Counted from the stretch's first letter, positions 43,797 through 53,490 are shown. The stretch is 64,000 nucleotides of DNA from Cyclobacteriaceae bacterium (GCA_020436085.1 JAGQYM010000012.1:31828-95827); one strand, 5' to 3'. Translations and numbers: made by a program. Notes: generated by a model from the letters alone, not told the origin.

Positions 43797-46724
43797 TTAC
43801 TTTTTTGCCAACCTCAACTTCATCACTTTTCCATCCTCTCTTACCATCTCAACTACATAAATGCCAGTGGCAAGTGACCCTATATTTAATGAGTGAGAGT
43901 CATCAACCGATTCTTCTGTCAGTAGCTCCCGACCGGACAAAGTAATGAGCCGAACAGTACTTTTTGGAGCTACGTGACGAAGATGCACCACCGAAGTTGC
44001 CGGATTTGGATAGGCGAAGGATTCGGTTGACCCCGCCCATTCATCCAAAGACGTGATCACCACAGATTGTGTGCTTGTTCCAACACATCCGTTGGTGTCG
44101 CGCACCGTGATATCATATTGACCATTGGCCAAGAGGAAGCTTGATGAAGTTTGGAAGTCTGTACCATCTACTGAATACTCGTAAGGGGTTGTACCGCCTG
44201 TGGCCGTTACTTCAATTGTGGCGCCATTAAAACTAGCATCTACCCCAATGACATCTATTTGTACATCCAATGTGAGAACCGATGTACCACATTGATTCGT
44301 CAGTTCAATGGTATAAGTGCCTCCATCATCTAAAGCGGACTCCACAACTGAAAAGTCATTGTCACTCTGACCAGTTAATATGTTCCCGTCATTCTTCCAT
44401 ACATAGCTATCGGTGTTGCCCGTGGTGACGTCAATAGTGAAGCTTTCACCGCCACATACCTGAATATCGTCAGGTTGCTCAGCCATTGGCTTAAGACAGA
44501 TCTCAAGTATTGTGTAAGGATGAAAGCGTGAGCCTCCGCCTCCAATGAGCATGGATTTCTTATTGACTGTATTGGTATTATCTAGCTCGAAAAATGAATT
44601 ACTACCCAAGCCGTAAAAATTGCCATTGGCAGCCATAAGCAACTCGCCCACGGGACCTCCAACCGATGTGGCATCAAAACTTGCCCTGGTATTGTAGGTA
44701 TTGGTCGAGGGTATGTATTCATATGCCTCTCCTTGATTATTTACACCTCCGGAGTAGGTGACTCCGATAAGTTTATCATCCGCCTCTTTAATTAATCCAC
44801 CGTAAGGATTTAAGCCAGAGACATCATTGAAGCTGATTTTTTTTGTGACCGTTTCGGTGTCGATGTCGTATTCGAAGATGGTGCCTTTATTATTAGTTCC
44901 ACCATTTAAGCTTGTACCATATAACTTTCCGTTGCCCGCCAATACGAGATTACCAAGAGCTTCGGCTATATCAAACGCGCCTAAATCAGCTACCGCAGTA
45001 AATGTTTGACTAGCGATCTCAAATTCGAAAAGTGTTCCATCTCCTGAAGTTCCACCAATACGATTTACACCATATAATTTACCATCAACTTCAATCAATC
45101 CGCTACGATAACCGCCACCACCATTATATCCAGTGTTGCTATTGAAATCACCAATCTTGTCAAGTGCATCAGTGACTGGATCGTAACTAAAGAGCACTCC
45201 ATTGCCAGCTCCACCCCTGTTTGTACGACCGTACAGTTTTCCATTAGATCCAACAATCAGGTAGTGAGGGTTACTGAAATCAAGCGAAGCTGCGTTGGTT
45301 CTGGCGGAAATAACTGGCTTGGGCTTGAACTGCACAAGTGCTTCTACTTCATAGGTTATTGGATTCATCTCAAATAAGGTTCCACCATTGTAGATACCAC
45401 CGGCCAGGTTAAGACCGTAGATTTTTCCCTCGGGTGTTGATACCAACGACACAGGATTGTATCCCGACTCCAACACATTGAAATTAACTAACTCACTGAT
45501 TTGAGTCGATGACGGATCATAACGGAAGAACGCCCCGAAGCCAGTCGAGCCGCCATACGGCATATGTCCATACAGCTTGTTATCAGTTCCTACCACGAAT
45601 GAGTCATAAGCATCGCTGGATTCCGAGGAGAAGTGTGCCTTTACCACGAACACATCATTAACAAAGTCATACTCAACTACTCCGCCAAAACCTTTGTTGC
45701 CACCCCACTCGCATCTACCCGTCAGCTTTCCTGTGGAAAGTTCTTGCAAGTCACCTATTCCAAGACCTATGCTATAATCGTACAGCTGAACTTTGAATGT
45801 GAGCATGGATGAATTGAAATCATACTCCCACAGGCCGCCAGCATTATTCAATCCAGCATATCGGGTGAATCCATACATCTTACCATTGGAAGCGACAATG
45901 GGAGTTGAGACTGGTGAAGCTCCAACTTCAAAATCAAATAGACCTATGAGGGCTGAAGTGTTGAGATCATAAGAAAAGAGTGTGCCACCATCATTGGCAC
46001 CACCAACTACCGTGGTACCATATAGTTTACCATTATGCTCCGCCAGATTACTATTAGGAATTCGTCCATTATTTGTATTGTCAAATTCAGCCTTTTTGGT
46101 CAAGGTGTTGGTGTTGTAGTCATATTCAATGACTGTCCCCGATATACTGCTGCCTCCATTAGTCATCAGACCATATAATTTCCCATTTGAAGCTTCTAAC
46201 AAAGAATTGAATGGATGAACACCTACCGTACCAAAATCAAACTCTGCTTTCTTCGCATAAGTATTGTTGACTTCATCATATTCAAACAATACTCCGTTGC
46301 CATCGTCACCTCCTTCATCGGTCATGGCATATAATTTTCCATTAGATGCACGCACAAGAGACCCCACAGGTGAATACCCTGTCAATTCTTCGAACTTATA
46401 CCTCTCAATGTATTCTCCAGTAGTGACATTATATGAGAAGATCGCACCACGATAGTTGTTTCCACTTCCCTCAGTGGCCAGACCATAGAACAAGCCGGGT
46501 GAAACTTCAATTGGTTTACCAGTCGGTGTCGAATTCAGTCCTTTGGGTTCAAATACAACCTGCAGGTTGTTACCGTCAGCGTCTGTTGTGAATATCGTGC
46601 CGAGTCCTTCTTCCCCGCCACTGTAGTTTGTGCCAAAAAAAGCAGGCTGTGCCATTAACTTTAATGATAATAAGAACATCATGATCGTGGCACTTATTAT
46701 GTATCTGTATCTCATATGACTCAT
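43797..46724 (-). CDS. T9SS-secreted protein with GloVer-type repeats and SprB-like repeat
   Basis: The 975-residue product has a signal peptide (about residues 4-25, ending LKLMAQ). Some 12-13 repeats of about 50 residues follow, of the form 'GG..GxGTLFxYD......KxxFD.....P...L..A.NGKLYG.T', the Gloeo_Verruco (GloVer) repeat that folds as a beta-propeller-like array. After about residue 750 come an Ig/PKD-like segment (CGGESFTIDVTTGNTDSYVW) and a SprB-type repeat (TPYEYSVDGTDFQTSSSF). A T9SS sorting domain (FAYPNPATSVVHLRHV to MKLRLAKK) forms the C-terminus. It should be a surface or released protein. Its start overlaps the stop of the lipoprotein gene upstream by one base, so the two are co-translated. 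Confidence 0.85.
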   Translation of the reverse strand: MSHMRYRYIISATIMMFLLSLKLMAQPAFFGTNYSGGEEGLGTIFTTDADGNNLQVVFEPKGLNSTPTGKPIEVSPGLFYGLATEGSGNNYRGAIFSYNVTTGEYIERYKFEELTGYSPVGSLVRASNGKLYAMTDEGGDDGNGVLFEYDEVNNTYAKKAEFDFGTVGVHPFNSLLEASNGKLYGLMTNGGSSISGTVIEYDYNTNTLTKKAEFDNTNNGRIPNSNLAEHNGKLYGTTVVGGANDGGTLFSYDLNTSALIGLFDFEVGASPVSTPIVASNGKMYGFTRYAGLNNAGGLWEYDFNSSMLTFKVQLYDYSIGLGIGDLQELSTGKLTGRCEWGGNKGFGGVVEYDFVNDVFVVKAHFSSESSDAYDSFVVGTDNKLYGHMPYGGSTGFGAFFRYDPSSTQISELVNFNVLESGYNPVSLVSTPEGKIYGLNLAGGIYNGGTLFEMNPITYEVEALVQFKPKPVISARTNAASLDFSNPHYLIVGSNGKLYGRTNRGGAGNGVLFSYDPVTDALDKIGDFNSNTGYNGGGGYRSGLIEVDGKLYGVNRIGGTSGDGTLFEFEIASQTFTAVADLGAFDIAEALGNLVLAGNGKLYGTSLNGGTNNKGTIFEYDIDTETVTKKISFNDVSGLNPYGGLIKEADDKLIGVTYSGGVNNQGEAYEYIPSTNTYNTRASFDATSVGGPVGELLMAANGNFYGLGSNSFFELDNTNTVNKKSMLIGGGGSRFHPYTILEICLKPMAEQPDDIQVCGGESFTIDVTTGNTDSYVWKNDGNILTGQSDNDFSVVESALDDGGTYTIELTNQCGTSVLTLDVQIDVIGVDASFNGATIEVTATGGTTPYEYSVDGTDFQTSSSFLLANGQYDITVRDTNGCVGTSTQSVVITSLDEWAGSTESFAYPNPATSVVHLRHVAPKSTVRLITLSGRELLTEESVDDSHSLNIGSLATGIYVVEMVREDGKVMKLRLAKK

Positions 46725-47146
46725 TATTTAACAAGTGAAAAAGTAAAACTGCCGGTAACTCCCTTCACACGCCCCGAGGACAAACCTGCATAGTTGAAGG
46801 ATAACACAAGGGTGGAAGAAGTAATCTCATCGATAGTGATTGTGGTGCCATCGCTTCTGATGATCGTGTTGAGATTGTCAGCTCTCACTTCATAGGTGCC
46901 ACTGACGGGCCAGGGATTGCCCCCATTGGTGGTTGTGTAGTTATTTCCAGTGACGACCAAGGTAAATCCGCTGTACTGACTCGTTACGTCCTGACTATCA
47001 TTAGTAACAGTTCCCAACTTCCAGCTCGCGGTCAACTCGTTGATGCGTTGCTCAAGTGGATCGGGGTCATCTTTCTTACACGAGGCGAACAATAAGGGAA
47101 GGGCAAGCGACAGGATAAGCAGACCCGATAGTTTCATTTTTGTCAT
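46724..47146 (-). CDS. Small lipoprotein, possibly lipocalin-like
   Basis: The 140-residue product has a lipoprotein signal with lipobox LFASC (C23), then KKDDPDPLEQRINELTASWK. The remaining beta-rich chain (YSGFTLVVTGNNYTTTNGG and similar) recalls small lipocalin-like Bacteroidota lipoproteins, but family membership is a guess. The stop/start overlap (TAATG) with the large GloVer protein suggests a surface complex or at least a shared role. A small CATCA/TGATG inverted repeat lies upstream at about 47181-47195. Confidence 0.65.
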   Translation of the reverse strand: MTKMKLSGLLILSLALPLLFASCKKDDPDPLEQRINELTASWKLGTVTNDSQDVTSQYSGFTLVVTGNNYTTTNGGNPWPVSGTYEVRADNLNTIIRSDGTTITIDEITSSTLVLSFNYAGLSSGRVKGVTGSFTFSLVK

Positions 47147-47315
47147 TTCATCTTAGCGGTTAAGTGGTTTAGGCAACCATCATTTTGTGATGATTTGCAC
47201 CATTAAATACCTAAGATGTCATGCCGAATAATTTTTTAAAGAGAGGATTGAGCAGACGTTGCCCACCTTTGAGTAAACGCTTGGGGTGATTTAGTAAGTG
47301 CAGGTCAGGTACAGG

Positions 47316-48059
47316 TTACCAGGCTTTGTAATGGCGCAACGCCTCCATGACGACTTCTTTTCTGCGACTGGCTACAGGTATGAGGCTGCCATTTTTCATC
47401 ACCAACTCTCCCCCCTCCCGTTTGTCGAAACGGTCGAGGTGGTGAAGGTTGATCAGGTAGGATTGGTGAACCCGAACGAAGCCTTGAGTGCGTAGGAGTT
47501 CATCATAGTATTTGAGCGTTCGTGAGATCATTAACTCGCGGCCATCATTCAGCATGAACTGCGTATAATTATCTTCTGCTTTGCATGAGATAATATCTTC
47601 CAGTTTCACCAGGTACACATTCGATTGATCGGAAAGTACGATACGATCGAAGTGCTCATCGTTCGCATGCTTACGCAGAAAATCATGTTGTGCATGATGA
47701 TCTTTGGCCATAGCACCAGCAGCTTTTTTCACAGCCTTCACTATTTCCTCCGGATCAGCTGGTTTTAGGATATAATCCAGCGCGCTGAACTTGATTGCTT
47801 TGATGGCATAGTGGTCGTGAGCGGTAACAAAAACAACTGGAAAAGATACGTTGTCTAATCTGGTTAGCAAGTCAAACCCTGTGCCATCACCCATCTCGAT
47901 GTCCAGGAATACAAGGTCAGGCTTAAAATCGTTTACAATCGAAACGCCCTGGGCAACGCTATTCGCCTCAGCGATTTGCACTTCAGTAAAATGATGCCGC
48001 AGGATAATCCCAACGGTTTCCCGAACAGAAGCTTCATCATCAATCAATGCAATTCTCAT
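47316..48059 (-). CDS. LytTR-family response regulator (system 1)
   Basis: The 247-residue product has a receiver domain (D8/D9 acidic pair, phospho-acceptor D53 in VFLDIEMG, T77 region TAHDHY, K99) and a LytTR DNA-binding domain from about residue 140 (SCKAEDNYTQFMLNDGREL, then VRVHQSYLINLHHLDRF). It overlaps the kinase gene by four bases (ATGA type). LytTR regulators bind pairs of short repeats; I could not identify such sites with confidence. Targets are not shown, but the next genes downstream on the same strand are the lipoprotein and GloVer-repeat protein. Confidence 0.92.
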   Translation of the reverse strand: MRIALIDDEASVRETVGIILRHHFTEVQIAEANSVAQGVSIVNDFKPDLVFLDIEMGDGTGFDLLTRLDNVSFPVVFVTAHDHYAIKAIKFSALDYILKPADPEEIVKAVKKAAGAMAKDHHAQHDFLRKHANDEHFDRIVLSDQSNVYLVKLEDIISCKAEDNYTQFMLNDGRELMISRTLKYYDELLRTQGFVRVHQSYLINLHHLDRFDKREGGELVMKNGSLIPVASRRKEVVMEALRHYKAW

Positions 48060-49927
48060 CCCGCGATACGGTTGCGTAAGACCAAACTTACTTCAACACC
48101 ATGAATATTACCATCCTCAATAACATTTCTAACCTTTAGATCATCTGCCGATGTACCCATCTGCTCCAACCTTTCCATCGTGATGCGTGTAGCCATGGAG
48201 GCATGGTCTGCGCCCTTGTCTGTGCGAAGGCCTTCTCCATTATCCCTGATCGTCACTTTAAGATCGTGTCCTTGCTGATCAAATGATATCTCAACCTTAC
48301 CATCAACTTTCCCCGACACACCATGTTCAAGTGCATTTTCAATGAAAGGCTGCGCCATTAATGGTGGTATATATATAGTGTCGGGGTTGATACTTTCGTC
48401 CACGCTGATCTCATACTTTAGATTGCTAAACCTAAGCCTCTGTACGTCCAGGTAATTGGTAAGCGTCTCTATCTCTTCACTCAATGAAATATTTTCCTGT
48501 CGCGATTGCTGCAAGTACCTTCGCATGAGCTGGGCAAACCGTGAAATAAAGGACGCACCCTGCATCGCGTCTCCTTTCACCACGAACTTCTGAATAGCAG
48601 ACAGTGCATTAAAAATAAAGTGTGGGTTCATTTGGTTACGCAACAAACTATTTTCCAGTTGGATCACGCGTAGATTCTTTCGCAAGCTTTTCTGTCTCCA
48701 ATAGAGAAAGCTTGCTAAAATAATTGCAACAAAAACGGCTACCCCACTAATGATTGCGATCGATTGACGCTGAATGGTGAGCTCCTGAATTCTAGCCTGG
48801 TCAGCCAACTGTTGAATTTCCCTTGACTTTCTGTCGGTATCATATTTAAGTTCAAGTTCGGTGAGTTGCTGTTTCTGTTTTTCAATAGAAGCATTCTTAT
48901 AAACCTCAAAGAATGCCTCATGGTAAGTCAGCGCCTGTTGGTGATCGCCTAATGCTGTGCTCACCTTCGAAGCCAGTAAAAGTACCTTCTCCTTAAGACT
49001 CTGTCCGTCATCCAAGGTCTCAATCAACTGTTTACACATTCTTAACGCGCGGTCATGTTGTTTTAATCCGGCATAAGCTGCAGCCTCCTCATAGGTCATG
49101 CTTCGAAGCTTGGCGCTATCGCCCATTTCTTTGAACAACGCTTTCCCTTCTCTCGCACTTGACAGTGCCTGAGGGTATAATTCCATTCGCGAGTAAACAC
49201 CGGGAAGAATCAAGAGTGCCCGCGCCATTGCATATTTTAGGTTCTTTTGTTTCGACACCTCATAACATCGATTGGCATAGTAGAAAGCAGAGTCATTGTT
49301 CTCTAGGTTATCATAGTAAACTGCAATATTGATGAGCGTAGGCAGTTTCACGTTAAGCAAGTCATGCTTGGTGGCGTATGCCAGCGCCTTGCGATAATAT
49401 TCTAATGCCTTCTCGCCCTGTCCTACTGCGTTCATCACAATTCCGAGATTGGAATAGGCAGATGTTAGCCGTTCCTCAAGGTTGAGTTTTTCAAAACCCT
49501 CCGCTGCCCTTGTAAAATAAGTCAGCGCAACATCAGGCATACCTTTATAATAGTAAGCGCCACCAATACCCATATGGAGTTCCGCCACAAGATCTGGTGT
49601 GTCAACGCTATCGCACTGACTGAGTGCTTTATTAAAATAGACCAGACTAGAGTCGTACTGCGAAATCATCCGCTTAGCCAGACCGAGGTTTAGCAAAGCC
49701 TTCACCTGCCCGTTGTTGTAGTTAAGTTGTTGCGCTTCGCGATAGGCTAGTGCCCCGTATTTAAATACTGAATCAGCCGCACCCACCTGAAACGACCGGG
49801 CAATGTCCGTCAGGACATCTACGCGTTGCACGCCTGAGCTACTGTAAAGTTTTTGATAAAGGCTGTCTTGCTGAGCAATCAGGTGCTCGGTGCATGCCAA
49901 CGACAACAGTATCAGGATGTACCTCAT
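48056..49927 (-). CDS. TPR sensor histidine kinase, LytS-type catalytic domain (system 1)
   Basis: The 623-residue product has a signal peptide (ends about residue 19). About six to seven tetratricopeptide repeats (50-345) come next, then a coiled coil (350-388) and one membrane helix (389-410). A His_kinase domain with the phospho-acceptor H436 in RNQMNPHFIFN and an ATPase domain with N-box PFIENALEHG (N531) and G-box IRDNGEGL complete the chain. The TPR part is periplasmic, so the signal is probably a protein partner or cell-envelope state. It is the standard Bacteroidota arrangement and all catalytic residues are present. It is translated together with the LytTR regulator. Confidence 0.92.
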   Translation of the reverse strand: MRYILILLSLACTEHLIAQQDSLYQKLYSSSGVQRVDVLTDIARSFQVGAADSVFKYGALAYREAQQLNYNNGQVKALLNLGLAKRMISQYDSSLVYFNKALSQCDSVDTPDLVAELHMGIGGAYYYKGMPDVALTYFTRAAEGFEKLNLEERLTSAYSNLGIVMNAVGQGEKALEYYRKALAYATKHDLLNVKLPTLINIAVYYDNLENNDSAFYYANRCYEVSKQKNLKYAMARALLILPGVYSRMELYPQALSSAREGKALFKEMGDSAKLRSMTYEEAAAYAGLKQHDRALRMCKQLIETLDDGQSLKEKVLLLASKVSTALGDHQQALTYHEAFFEVYKNASIEKQKQQLTELELKYDTDRKSREIQQLADQARIQELTIQRQSIAIISGVAVFVAIILASFLYWRQKSLRKNLRVIQLENSLLRNQMNPHFIFNALSAIQKFVVKGDAMQGASFISRFAQLMRRYLQQSRQENISLSEEIETLTNYLDVQRLRFSNLKYEISVDESINPDTIYIPPLMAQPFIENALEHGVSGKVDGKVEISFDQQGHDLKVTIRDNGEGLRTDKGADHASMATRITMERLEQMGTSADDLKVRNVIEDGNIHGVEVSLVLRNRIAG

Positions 49928-49961
49928 TTAGGCCTAAAGAAAATAAACTTCCCAACAGAAT

Positions 49962-50348
49962 TCAAAAGGAGATTGCCCTTGACACTGATTCGAGGGGAAC
50001 ACTCCCTTCGGTCGTAACAAAAACACCCTCATTCTGATGCCAGTTTTCAACAACAAAGCGCTTACCATTAAACGCAATTATGAAGATCTCAACAGCACGG
50101 TAGCGAAGTTCGTCTCTGTAATAACTTTCGGTGACCAGGTATTTAACTCTCAGTCCGGTGGCCTTGTGAAGCAGCACCTCCTCTGTCATTCTGTGTACTT
50201 CATCGCGGTCACGGTTTTCTGATTGCAAGTACTCGGGAGGTGTATAGATAAGGAACTGGTTTCGATCAAAGGCGGGCTGATTGTCGCGGTCGATCATAAT
50301 TTCCCTTAGACCAACGGATTCCAAAACAGATTTGAGCAACTCCGTCAT
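49962..50348 (-). CDS. Uncharacterised 128-residue cytoplasmic protein
   Basis: I do not recognise this protein. It has no signal peptide or membrane helix and is rich in charged residues (QSENRDRDEVHRMTEEVLL). Its second half is beta-rich (VEIFIIAFNGKRFVVENWHQ). It lies 34 bases upstream of the TPR kinase gene on the same strand and 53 bases after the zinc-knuckle-like lipoprotein gene. It may be the leading gene of the kinase operon. Confidence 0.6.
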   Translation of the reverse strand: MTELLKSVLESVGLREIMIDRDNQPAFDRNQFLIYTPPEYLQSENRDRDEVHRMTEEVLLHKATGLRVKYLVTESYYRDELRYRAVEIFIIAFNGKRFVVENWHQNEGVFVTTEGSVPLESVSRAISF

Positions 50349-50401
50349 TCGACCTTATTAAATATGATAATCGCGATGGTGCGTAGGTTTGCCCTCTTTC
50401 T

Positions 50402-50860
50402 CTACCCTTCCCTGTGCTGAAAACATCTGCCACTAGCATCAGATGTAAGTCGCTGACATTTCTTACCCTCAGCGGTTGTCCCGGTACATCGGGCTTGCTT
50501 CTGACCGGTAGTTGAACTTGGCTTACATATTCCACATGCTGTTTTCCCCTGTGATTTAGCGATCGCTAGGGAAATTGAATGAGCAGTCTTAGAGTAACGA
50601 CAATCAGCGGTGTGATATTTGTCGCCATCTTCAGTTACGTAAACAATAGGGCCTGTCTCCTGTGACTGGTCTGTTTCCGTTATAGTTTCGGAAGAAGCGG
50701 TTGGTACAATCTGATCTGTGTCTGGTGCAATGTCTTTCGAGGTCGGTTCTTTATCCAGAGATTGAACTTCTTCGACAGAATTACTCTGGGTTGAGGGTTG
50801 CGATGAGCAAGCCATCAATGTCGCCAGGAAACAAACCAGAAAGAACTTTATTTTATTCAT
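50402..50860 (-). CDS. Lipoprotein with two small cysteine-rich C-terminal motifs (DUF5763-like end)
   Basis: The ATG at 50858-50860 gives MNKIKFFLVCFLATLMACSS, a lipoprotein signal, and is preferred over an upstream start without one. A low-complexity Ser/Thr/Asp/Glu linker (about 22-75) leads to YVTEDGDKYHTADCRYSK and ISLAIAKSQGKTACGICKP. That is a His/Cys module seen at the C-terminus of many secreted proteins and may bind metal. The final 30 residues (RCTGTTAEGKKCQRL, then GRCFQH) have the Cys-Cys-Cys-His spacing of DUF5763. It lies 25 bases downstream of the acetamidase gene, perhaps in one operon. Confidence 0.65.
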   Translation of the reverse strand: MNKIKFFLVCFLATLMACSSQPSTQSNSVEEVQSLDKEPTSKDIAPDTDQIVPTASSETITETDQSQETGPIVYVTEDGDKYHTADCRYSKTAHSISLAIAKSQGKTACGICKPSSTTGQKQARCTGTTAEGKKCQRLTSDASGRCFQHREG

Positions 50861-50885
50861 AAACAAACAATCTAAATAGCACCTG

Positions 50886-51917
50886 TTATTTGAAAATAGA
50901 TTTTGGCAACATCGCGTGAACTCCCACATTCCCGTCCACCAACTGGGTGATGTTTACATCCACCACCAGGCTGCAAAGCATATAGGCCTCTGATTGAGAC
51001 AGTTTCTTTTCTTCCATGAGGTAGGAAATCATTTCGCGAACAGCAATGTGTGTTGCTGCATTCAGATCCCTGTCGCAACCCATCGCAATGATATGAGTTG
51101 GCGTCTCAGCACGAGGCCACTTTAGCGATTTACCTTTGTGAAGGACGAATTGCAATGTTCCTTTCAGTGAAGTTTCGATGGCTGTAATGTCTACCTCGCC
51201 ATTACCCTGAGCGGCATGCCCGTCACCTATTTCGAAAAGAGCACCTTTCACATGCACGGGAATTGACAAACTGGTTCCAGCAACAAGTTCTTTGTTGTCG
51301 AGATTGCCTGCATGAATCCATGGAGGTGCGCTATTCCATCGACCGGCCTCCTTAGGTGGAGCCACTCCCATGCTACCGAAGAAGGGATGCAATGGAATAT
51401 CTATGCCATTCACGAAATGGCCAATCATCTTTTGTTTGTCCAGGGGAATGATCATCATCTTACGGTCGAAGATCTCATCGGACAAAAAGCCATTTTGGCC
51501 GATAGCATTATAGCCATATGGGATAGCGAGGTCGATAGCATGGATTTTTACCTCGAGCACATCGCCCGGTTCGGCACCCTCTATATATATAGGTCCGGTG
51601 AGTAAATGTCCACCGGGGCCCCGGTCCGTAATCGACTGCACGTCACGCAACTCTTTCTCCACCTGGTCAGCGGGCAGTCCGGCACCCTCCAATCGCTCGG
51701 GGTTGGAAGTGATGAGCGTATGCACGCGTACGTATTCACCCGGTTTAATTGTAAGGGCGGGTTTGGATTCGCTCCAGTAGTTGCCCCATACGATAGTGGA
51801 AGGTGATGCATTGAGTTGGTGTGGGTTGGATGCAGTGCCCTTGGGTTGAGCGTACGCCCCAAAGGAAAACATTAACAAAAGTAGAATGAGGCTGAGATAG
51901 CTTGTGGTTGTGCGCAT
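50886..51917 (-). CDS. Exported acetamidase/formamidase family protein
   Basis: The 343-residue product has a signal peptide (MRTTTSYLSLILLLLMFSFG to AYA) and the FmdA/AmdA fold signatures: TDRGPGGHLLTGPIYIEGAE, PGDVLEVKIHAIDLA, a NSAPPWIHAGNLDN block with the conserved His and Gly-Asn, and EIGDGHAAQGNGEVDITAIE near residue 235. The family hydrolyses formamide, acetamide and similar amides, usually in the cytoplasm. An exported form suggests another substrate or scavenging of external amides. Upstream lies a divergent glycan-binding protein gene (52054). Confidence 0.85.
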   Translation of the reverse strand: MRTTTSYLSLILLLLMFSFGAYAQPKGTASNPHQLNASPSTIVWGNYWSESKPALTIKPGEYVRVHTLITSNPERLEGAGLPADQVEKELRDVQSITDRGPGGHLLTGPIYIEGAEPGDVLEVKIHAIDLAIPYGYNAIGQNGFLSDEIFDRKMMIIPLDKQKMIGHFVNGIDIPLHPFFGSMGVAPPKEAGRWNSAPPWIHAGNLDNKELVAGTSLSIPVHVKGALFEIGDGHAAQGNGEVDITAIETSLKGTLQFVLHKGKSLKWPRAETPTHIIAMGCDRDLNAATHIAVREMISYLMEEKKLSQSEAYMLCSLVVDVNITQLVDGNVGVHAMLPKSIFK

Positions 51918-52053
51918 GGGTATCGATGGTGGTGATATTACAAGTTAGAAGATACAATAATTTGCCACTTAGAGCTAACCAATTTTAACCGCAAATCCCC
52001 TCGGTAAAACCGGCAAAGAATTTGTGTAAATTGACAAAGTCACAATCACCCCT

Positions 52054-52788
52054 ATGAAAAACTCACTTTATCTTTTTGGACTAGTTTTCCTTGTCATGCC
52101 AACAGTGCTGCAGGCACAAGAAGAGTCTTTCCCCTGCGAATGTTGTAACACAGAACTGAAACAGCTGTTCCAGGGAAAAACGCTTCCGTCTCTGTATGTA
52201 CATGCCTGCAATGGTCCTGGGCTTTCTCTTTTGTCTTCGTCTTTTTTGAAAGCAGGTGGTACTGCTCCAAAAATCATTGAGTATCCAAACGATCCACCCG
52301 ATGACAGCGAGTATGTAGCGTGGACGTGCCGCTATTCTGCGGGTAATCTGATGGATGAAAACCCAACTACAGCTTGGGTGGAAGGTGTCGATGGGCAAGG
52401 CGAGGGTGAGGTCATCTTTGTTCCCTGCCTGGACCTGTCGAAGCCAGTGGAGATTTGGGCGGGATACGGAAAGAGTAGTGCAGTCTATGCTGCTAACTCA
52501 AGGCCAAAAAGAGTGAAACTAATCGTGGTCAGTGCGAAATATGCAGGTGCGTCACAGTATGGAACTACCTATTCCGACCTTAGGGCTGTCGCACAACAAG
52601 AAGTCACATTAAAAGATGTCAACGGCTATCAGACTTTATCGATCCCAACCTTTAAAAGAGAAACTTACTACTGGGCCGAACAGGAGCAGACCCGCGACTT
52701 TGACTATTTTCTTGGCATTGAAATACTGGAGGTGTACAAGGGAACGAAATATACGGATACCTGTATCAGTGAGGTGAGGAATAAGTGA
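52054..52788 (+). CDS. Secreted protein with NADase-type (discoidin-like) glycan-binding domain
   Basis: The 244-residue product has a signal peptide (MKNSLYLFGLVFLVMPTVLQ). A short cysteine-rich stretch (PCECCN) follows. It then carries a domain with the hallmarks of the NADase-type glycan-binding (discoidin/galactose-binding) fold: YSAGNLMDENPTTAWVEGVD, GQGEGEVIFVPCLDL, and a partner strand near DFDYFLGIEILEVYKG. No catalytic domain is attached. Divergent from the acetamidase gene with 136 bases between starts. Confidence 0.75.
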   Translation: MKNSLYLFGLVFLVMPTVLQAQEESFPCECCNTELKQLFQGKTLPSLYVHACNGPGLSLLSSSFLKAGGTAPKIIEYPNDPPDDSEYVAWTCRYSAGNLMDENPTTAWVEGVDGQGEGEVIFVPCLDLSKPVEIWAGYGKSSAVYAANSRPKRVKLIVVSAKYAGASQYGTTYSDLRAVAQQEVTLKDVNGYQTLSIPTFKRETYYWAEQEQTRDFDYFLGIEILEVYKGTKYTDTCISEVRNK

Positions 52789-52934
52789 CTTCGCTTTAGC
52801 AACCGGGCCTAGGCTGTGATCTCAAACATCAACCAGGTTATAGTCCACTACTCTACGTTCTCAGGCGTCATCGTGCGATGATTTGTCATCCGTTAACGGC
52901 TCACAGTTTCCATTCATGTCTTGCCAATTTGACT

Positions 52935-52942
52935 TACTTTTG
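52935..52942 (+). promoter_or_regulatory. Candidate -7 element of greB
   Basis: TACTTTTG fits TAnnTTTG exactly, 22 bases before the GreB start. A clear -33 TTG at the right distance was not found. The gap 52789-52934 also holds a TCATCG/CGATGA hairpin and a CCGTTAACGG palindrome of unknown role. Confidence 0.5.
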
Positions 52943-52964
52943 AAAGTCAGATTGATGTAGGCAG

Positions 52965-53444
52965 ATGAAAACAATGATGATTACGCCTGAGGGCATGGAG
53001 AAGTTGAAAGCAGAGTTGGATCACCTATGGCGTGTGGAACGACCGGAGACAACGCAAAAAGTGTCGTGGGCTGCCAGCCTCGGTGACCGCTCGGAAAATG
53101 CAGACTACCACTACAATAAAAAACGCCTTCGCGAGATTGACAAGCGTATCCTCTACCTTCGCAAGTGCATAGACAACCTTAAGGTGGTGAACTACTCTCC
53201 TTTCCAGGAAGGCAAGGTGATGTTTGGCGCGTGGGTGGAAATAGAAAATAAGCAGAAGAAGCTGAAGAAACGACTCCGTATTGTCGGTGGTGAAGAACTC
53301 ATCGGTGCCAAAGATTATATCTCGATGGACTCCCCCATGGCACATGCCCTACTCAACAAGGAGGTGGGTGAAGAGGCGATTGTGAGGACTACGATAGGTG
53401 AGTTTGTGTGGAAGATTAATAAGATTGAGTATGAGAAGAAGTAG
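52965..53444 (+). CDS. greB: Transcription elongation factor GreB-type
   Basis: The 159-residue product has the Gre coiled-coil (about 8-75) with the acidic tip LGDRSENADYHYNKKRLREI (D41, E44) that inserts into the RNA polymerase channel and stimulates cleavage of backtracked RNA, and the C-terminal FKBP-like domain (about 80-155). 'ENADYHYNKKRLREIDKRI' is more GreB-like than GreA-like, and the two-residue YH insert is typical. It is a single gene with its own candidate -7 box, and its TAG stop codon is the first unit of a heptamer array. Confidence 0.9.
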   Translation: MKTMMITPEGMEKLKAELDHLWRVERPETTQKVSWAASLGDRSENADYHYNKKRLREIDKRILYLRKCIDNLKVVNYSPFQEGKVMFGAWVEIENKQKKLKKRLRIVGGEELIGAKDYISMDSPMAHALLNKEVGEEAIVRTTIGEFVWKINKIEYEKK

Positions 53445-53490
53445 TCGGTAGTCTTTAGTCTTTAGTCTTTAGTATTGAGTATTGAGTATC
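53442..53490. repeat. Heptamer array (TAGTCTT type) beginning with the greB stop codon
   Basis: Seven successive 7-base units: TAGTCGG, TAGTCTT three times, TAGTATT, GAGTATT, GAGTATC. The first unit includes the greB stop codon. Because 7 leaves remainder 1 modulo 3, successive TAG units place stops in all three plus frames, and CTAAAG on the other strand does the same with TAA. A related array occurs at 62514-62580. Confidence 0.85.
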
